This document shows positions 61,255 through 64,000 of a DNA stretch of 64,000 bases, one piece after another (positions within the stretch are counted from its first letter, which is position 1; the number at the start of each line of letters is the position of its first letter). This DNA comes from Pullichristensenella excrementipullorum (GTDB taxonomy: Bacteria > Bacillota > Clostridia > Christensenellales > Aristaeellaceae), in assembly GCA_018713365.1 (NCBI GenBank), contig DVOU01000037.1:17030-81029 (forward strand), in the 5' to 3' direction. Both the position numbers and the translations under genes were made by a program. The notes beneath the pieces are model-generated. The model saw nothing but the letters and a program-made list of their open reading frames with translations, was not told where the DNA came from and made no database searches.

Positions 61255-61261
61255 TTCGACA
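61255..61261 (-). promoter_or_regulatory. Candidate 0A box
   Basis: TTCGACA on the plus strand, that is TGTCGAA on the minus strand, the core Spo0A-binding sequence. It lies 53 bases before the -35 of the Spo0A-like gene. Confidence 0.55.
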
Positions 61262-61313
61262 TTTGCTTCAAATTATTTTATCATATGCAGCCATTGATTT
61301 TCATGAATGGATA

Positions 61314-61342
61314 TTGACGCGCTACTTCTGTATGGCTATAAT
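61314..61342 (+). promoter_or_regulatory. Sigma-A promoter of the Spo0A-like gene
   Basis: TTGACG, 17 bases, TATAAT. Confidence 0.87.
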
Positions 61343-61409
61343 GGTATCACAAAGAAGCACTTACACTTCTTTGCGGAATTACACAAGTATAGGAAAGGAT
61401 TTGGGGCAC

Positions 61410-62159
61410 ATGAACAAGGTCCGTCTGTTTCTCATCGACATTGATCCGCGCTTCCTCGAACGCGCGGCGCAGTACCTCTCCGCCACGCGGGATGTTGACG
61501 TCATCGGTCACACTACGGATGCCGCGCAGGGCATGCTCCAAATCGAGCGCGGCGTGGCGGACTGCGTCGTGCTGGGGCTGGCGCAGAAGTGCTGCTGCGG
61601 CCTTTCGCTGTTGCGCGCGCTTCGCGCTCTGCCCAGCCAGCCTGCGCTGATCGTCTGCACGGCGTTCCAGAGCGAAACGGCGGTGCAGATGTGTCAGGAG
61701 ATCGGCGCGGACATGTTCCTTTCCAAGCCGGTACCCATGGAACAGCTGCACGAGTGCATTGTGGACACATCCCGCATGAAGCGCCGCTTGCAGGCGGAGC
61801 AGCGTGCGCTCGAAGCGCGGCGCGAGCCGCTCTCCCCCACCGCGGCCGCGCGACGCCTGCTGCTCAGCGCGGGGATACCGCCGCGGCTGTTTGGCTTTTC
61901 CTGTCTGGCGGAGGCTCTGTATCTGTTGCATCAGGACGAGCGTCGCCTGCGCAACCTGCGCCGCGACCTTTATCCGCGCGTGGCGCAGAGCCTGATGACC
62001 ACGCCGGAGAACGTGGAGCGCAACATGCGCACGGCCATTCACCACGCCGGCAGCGATGAGGAAGCCGCCAAATTGAGCAACCGTCAGTTCCTCCTGCGCA
62101 TGCTGCGCAAATTGCGCGAAGCGGACGAGAACGGGGAAAGCACGCGCTGGAAGCCTTGA
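61410..62159 (+). CDS. Spo0A-like regulator lacking the phospho-acceptor aspartate
   Basis: 249 residues from ATG 61410. The receiver domain (1-120) keeps the acidic entry LFLIDIDPRF and the lysine in MFLSKPVP, but position 56, the phosphorylated Asp of Spo0A, is Gly (ADCVVLGLAQ), and several cysteines follow (KCCCG). The C-terminal DNA-binding part (about 145-245) fits Spo0A_C: RRLLLSAGIPPRLFGFSCLA, LYPRVAQSLMTTPENVERNM, RTAIHHAG, SNRQFLLRML. It cannot be activated by the usual phosphorelay and probably acts as a constitutive or differently triggered paralogue. It sits beside spoIIP with its own promoter. Confidence 0.85.
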   Translation: MNKVRLFLIDIDPRFLERAAQYLSATRDVDVIGHTTDAAQGMLQIERGVADCVVLGLAQKCCCGLSLLRALRALPSQPALIVCTAFQSETAVQMCQEIGADMFLSKPVPMEQLHECIVDTSRMKRRLQAEQRALEARREPLSPTAAARRLLLSAGIPPRLFGFSCLAEALYLLHQDERRLRNLRRDLYPRVAQSLMTTPENVERNMRTAIHHAGSDEEAAKLSNRQFLLRMLRKLREADENGESTRWKP

Positions 62160-62182
62160 CCGGACGCCATGCGCTTTGCCGC

Positions 62183-62211
62183 TTGAAATCCCCGCCCGGC
62201 TGTGCTATGAT
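62183..62211 (+). promoter_or_regulatory. Promoter of udk
   Basis: TTGAAA, 17 bases, TATGAT. Confidence 0.82.
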
Positions 62212-62237
62212 AGTAGGCAGAAAGGGCGGGGGTGTAC

Positions 62238-62855
62238 ATGCTCATCATCGGTATCTGCGGCGCGAGCGGAAGCGGCAAATCGACGCTGGCGGATGAACTG
62301 GCGCGCAGGCTCGACGAGCCGTGCGTGCTGCTCAAGCAGGATTCCTACTACAAGGACCACCCGGACATGGACTTTGCCCAGCGCGAGCGCATCAATTACG
62401 ACGAGCCGGAGGCGTTTGAGCATGAAGCCCTGCGCGCCGACCTCGAAGCCCTGCGCGCGGGCTGCTCCATCACCCGCAAGGGTTACGATTACAAGCAGCA
62501 TCGGCGCTGCGATTCGCAGGAGCGCATCAGCCCCGCCGACGTGGTGCTTCTGGAGGGCATCCACGTGTTCTACGACCCGGCGGTGCGCGATCTGCTGGAC
62601 TTCAAGATCTTCATTCAGGTGGACCCGGACATCTGCCTGTTGCGGCGCGTGCAGCGCGACATCATTGAGCGCGGACGGCACGTGGACAGCGTCGCCCGGC
62701 AGTATCTGGAAACGGTCAAACCCATGTTTGAGCGCTATATCCGCAACTACGTGGAGTACGCCGACCTCATCGTCGCGCGCGGCGGCAAGAACGCCCGCAT
62801 CGTCGATATACTGGCGTTTTACATCAATTCCGGCATGGTCAAGGCCGGGGCGTGA
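62238..62855 (+). CDS. udk: Uridine kinase
   Basis: 205 residues from ATG 62238 (GGGCGGGGG upstream). Phosphorylates uridine and cytidine in pyrimidine salvage. P-loop GASGSGKST at the start, then LLKQDSYYKDHPDMDF, INYDEPEAFEH, VLLEGIHVFYDP, RRVQRDIIERGR and KPMFERYIRN, the normal order for Udk. Single gene, converging on ribU with a shared terminator. Confidence 0.95.
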   Translation: MLIIGICGASGSGKSTLADELARRLDEPCVLLKQDSYYKDHPDMDFAQRERINYDEPEAFEHEALRADLEALRAGCSITRKGYDYKQHRRCDSQERISPADVVLLEGIHVFYDPAVRDLLDFKIFIQVDPDICLLRRVQRDIIERGRHVDSVARQYLETVKPMFERYIRNYVEYADLIVARGGKNARIVDILAFYINSGMVKAGA

Positions 62856-62859
62856 AGAG

Positions 62860-62895
62860 AGGCCGGGGAGCGAATGGACAGTTCCCCGGCCTTTT
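62860..62895. terminator. Bidirectional terminator between udk and ribU
   Basis: AGGCCGGGGA and TCCCCGGCCT, 10 bp perfect stem, then TTTTCC on the plus strand; CTCTTCACG on the other. Confidence 0.85.
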
Positions 62896-62905
62896 CCGTT
62901 GCTTT

Positions 62906-63559
62906 TCAGATCACGCCGCGCAGCACCAGCACGCATAGCACGCAGGTGGCCACCACCAGCAGAGAAACGAGGATGATGCTGAGGTTGCGCGTGCCCGCGT
63001 TGGACGCGGAGGCGCCCTCCAGCAGGTTCGCCCGGCGCAGGGCGTTGACCAGCGGCTTGTAGATGAGCATGGTCAGGGCGGCGTTCATGGCGCATTTGAG
63101 CAGGTTGTAGGGCAAAAAGACGGGCAGGAGCATGGCCGCCACCGCCTCGCGCGTCAGACCCATGTACAAGGGCGTGATGAGGTAGTTCCACAGAAGCATC
63201 AGCGCCGTGGTCGCAAGGCAGCCGGTGACAAGGCCGATGATCGCGCCCTTGAGCGTGTGCATGCGCTTATAGACGATGGCCGCCACGCAGGCAAAGCCCC
63301 AGGTGGAAAGTATGTTCATCACGCAGCCGATGATGCCCGTGGAGCTGATGGTGACCATTTCCAGCAGGGAGACCACCACGCTGAGCAGTGCCGCCGGCAG
63401 CGGGCCGAACATGAAGCCGCCCAGAGCGATGATGACGTCCTTGGGTTCGTACTTGAGAAAATCCACCGACACCACGGGGATGTTGATGAGTACGACGGAC
63501 AGGTAGGCCAGCGCGGCAAGCACACCCAGCATGGCGATCTTCTTGGTCTTGTAGTTCAC
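62906..63559 (-). CDS. ribU: Riboflavin ECF transporter substrate-binding subunit RibU
   Basis: 217 residues from GTG 63559 with GGAGGGAAACACT upstream. Six membrane helices of the ECF S-component fold. Residues near the start (KKIAMLGVLAALAYLSVVL, FLKYEPKDVIIALGGFMFG, GPLPAALLSVVVSLLEM) are typical RibU. It captures riboflavin and works with the shared EcfA-EcfA'-EcfT module, encoded elsewhere. It is controlled by the FMN riboswitch and terminator at 63581-63786, so FMN shuts off uptake. Confidence 0.95.
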   Translation of the reverse strand: MNYKTKKIAMLGVLAALAYLSVVLINIPVVSVDFLKYEPKDVIIALGGFMFGPLPAALLSVVVSLLEMVTISSTGIIGCVMNILSTWGFACVAAIVYKRMHTLKGAIIGLVTGCLATTALMLLWNYLITPLYMGLTREAVAAMLLPVFLPYNLLKCAMNAALTMLIYKPLVNALRRANLLEGASASNAGTRNLSIILVSLLVVATCVLCVLVLRGVI

Positions 63560-63580
63560 AGTGTTTCCCTCCACAAATCA

Positions 63581-63622
63581 AAATGGACGCCTGAAGACGG
63601 AGCGTCTTGCAGGTGTCCATTT
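63581..63622 (-). terminator. Riboswitch-controlled terminator before ribU
   Basis: On the minus strand AAATGGAC, ACCTG, AAGACG pair with CGTCTT, CAGG, GTCCATTT, followed by TTGATTT. It sits between the FMN aptamer and the ribU ribosome site, as expected for transcriptional control. Confidence 0.87.
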
Positions 63623-63673
63623 GGTGTGCCGGAGGCTGTATCGTATTGACGCGAAGCATCCTTGACCAAGACA

Positions 63674-63786
63674 CATCTTCTTTCATCCAGACTTTCACTG
63701 TTGGTTTTGGAATCTCACCAAATCTGCGCGCCTGCGCTCGCGGACTTTACCGCCAATCGGGAATTGCACCCTGCCCTGAAGACGTT
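63674..63786 (-). promoter_or_regulatory. FMN (RFN) riboswitch aptamer
   Basis: On the minus strand, P1 is formed by CGTCTTC and GAAGATG. Between them lie the conserved blocks AGGGCAGGGTGCAATTCCC, GGCGGTAAAGTCCGCGAGC, GATTTGGTGAGATTCCAAA, CCAACAGTGAAAGTCTGGAT. All core elements of the six-stem RFN fold are present. Confidence 0.97.
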
Positions 63787-63792
63787 CTTTTC

Positions 63793-64000
63793 TCAGTTGT
63801 CAGTATTCAGTATAGCGCGCGCGCCATTAAGGCGCAAGCGCGTTTCTGTATCGTTTGCGTTAGCGCCGCCCATTTCACAGATGACGCCGCTCGCCCAGGC
63901 GAGCAGGCGCGCGGAGAGTTCTTCGTAGGCGGCGCCATCGTCCGTCAGCGCCCGCGCGGCCTCGCGGCCATCGAGCAGGCGTGCCTCCGAGGGCGTCAGG
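63793..64000 (-). CDS. C-terminal end of an unidentified protein (starts beyond the window)
   Basis: The minus strand stays open from the window edge for 68 codons, reading LTPSEARLLDGREAARALTD, AYEELSARLLAWASGVICEM and ending AILNTDN. It looks coding by codon use up to about 63840. The last residues overlap the ribU promoter, which is unusual. No family recognised. Confidence 0.5.
   Translation of the reverse strand, partial: LTPSEARLLDGREAARALTDDGAAYEELSARLLAWASGVICEMGGANANDTETRLRLNGARAILNTDN
63809..63837 (-). promoter_or_regulatory. Promoter of the ribU riboswitch transcript
   Basis: On the minus strand TTGCGC, 17 bases, TATACT, about 23 bases before the aptamer. Confidence 0.75.

Overview
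This 64 kb window is chromosomal DNA from a high-GC, endospore-forming member of the Bacillota, most likely a gut-type clostridial lineage. The support is spoIIP and a Spo0A homologue, a T-box leader on cysS, an FMN (RFN) riboswitch on ribU, the plsX-acpP-rnc-smc-ftsY block, many TTG and GTG starts behind strong GGAGG sites, and near-consensus sigma-A promoters with 17-base spacers. I see no rRNA, CRISPR array, insertion sequence or prophage.

Layout. 1-6.6 kb: a minus-strand sugar-uptake operon (binding protein, permease, double ATPase, permease), a GH43 glycosidase and an AraC regulator cut by the window edge. 7.1-10.4 kb: nucleotidyltransferase-galE-guaA. 10.5-13.1 kb: psuK-psuG (pseudouridine breakdown) and comF. 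13.1-15.0 kb: an AT-richer island with a TetR regulator and a frameshifted esterase. 15.1-18.3 kb: tmRNA, smpB, four tRNAs, cca and a stand-alone riboflavin kinase. 18.5-30 kb: two secreted or anchored proteins, a TetR-controlled heterodimeric ABC exporter, an NAD-dependent epimerase-like protein, and an operon of RluA-type pseudouridine synthase, small membrane protein, cobalamin adenosyltransferase and cation diffusion facilitator. 30-33.7 kb: a nucleoside-type ABC transporter without its binding protein. 33.8-41.1 kb: scpB, a TPR protein with a YprB-like nuclease, an ABC exporter with an acetyltransferase, an orphan membrane protein between duplicated hairpins, and T-box cysS. 41.2-47.6 kb: exoA, an XpaC-TelA-LemA-TPM envelope operon, and an L-sorbose-1-phosphate catabolic pair. 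47.7-54.2 kb: plsX-acpP-rnc-smc-ftsY. 54.3-60.1 kb: trpS-folC-rsmH-tgt-rmt-like-rsmI. 60.2-64 kb: spoIIP, a Spo0A-like regulator, udk and riboswitch-controlled ribU.

The observations most worth following are these. (1) One translationally coupled operon holds RsmH and RsmI (both act on 16S C1402), an ArmA/Rmt-type G1405 methyltransferase homologue and a divergent Tgt, so four enzymes that modify the decoding apparatus are made together. (2) The GMP synthase has lost the catalytic cysteine and most of its glutaminase domain. (3) A Spo0A-like regulator has glycine where the phospho-accepting Asp56 should be, with a consensus 0A box upstream. (4) The mature tmRNA begins on the base next to the smpB stop codon and appears to use a non-alanine resume codon. 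(5) Riboflavin handling looks split: a kinase domain without its usual adenylyltransferase partner, and riboswitch-controlled uptake.
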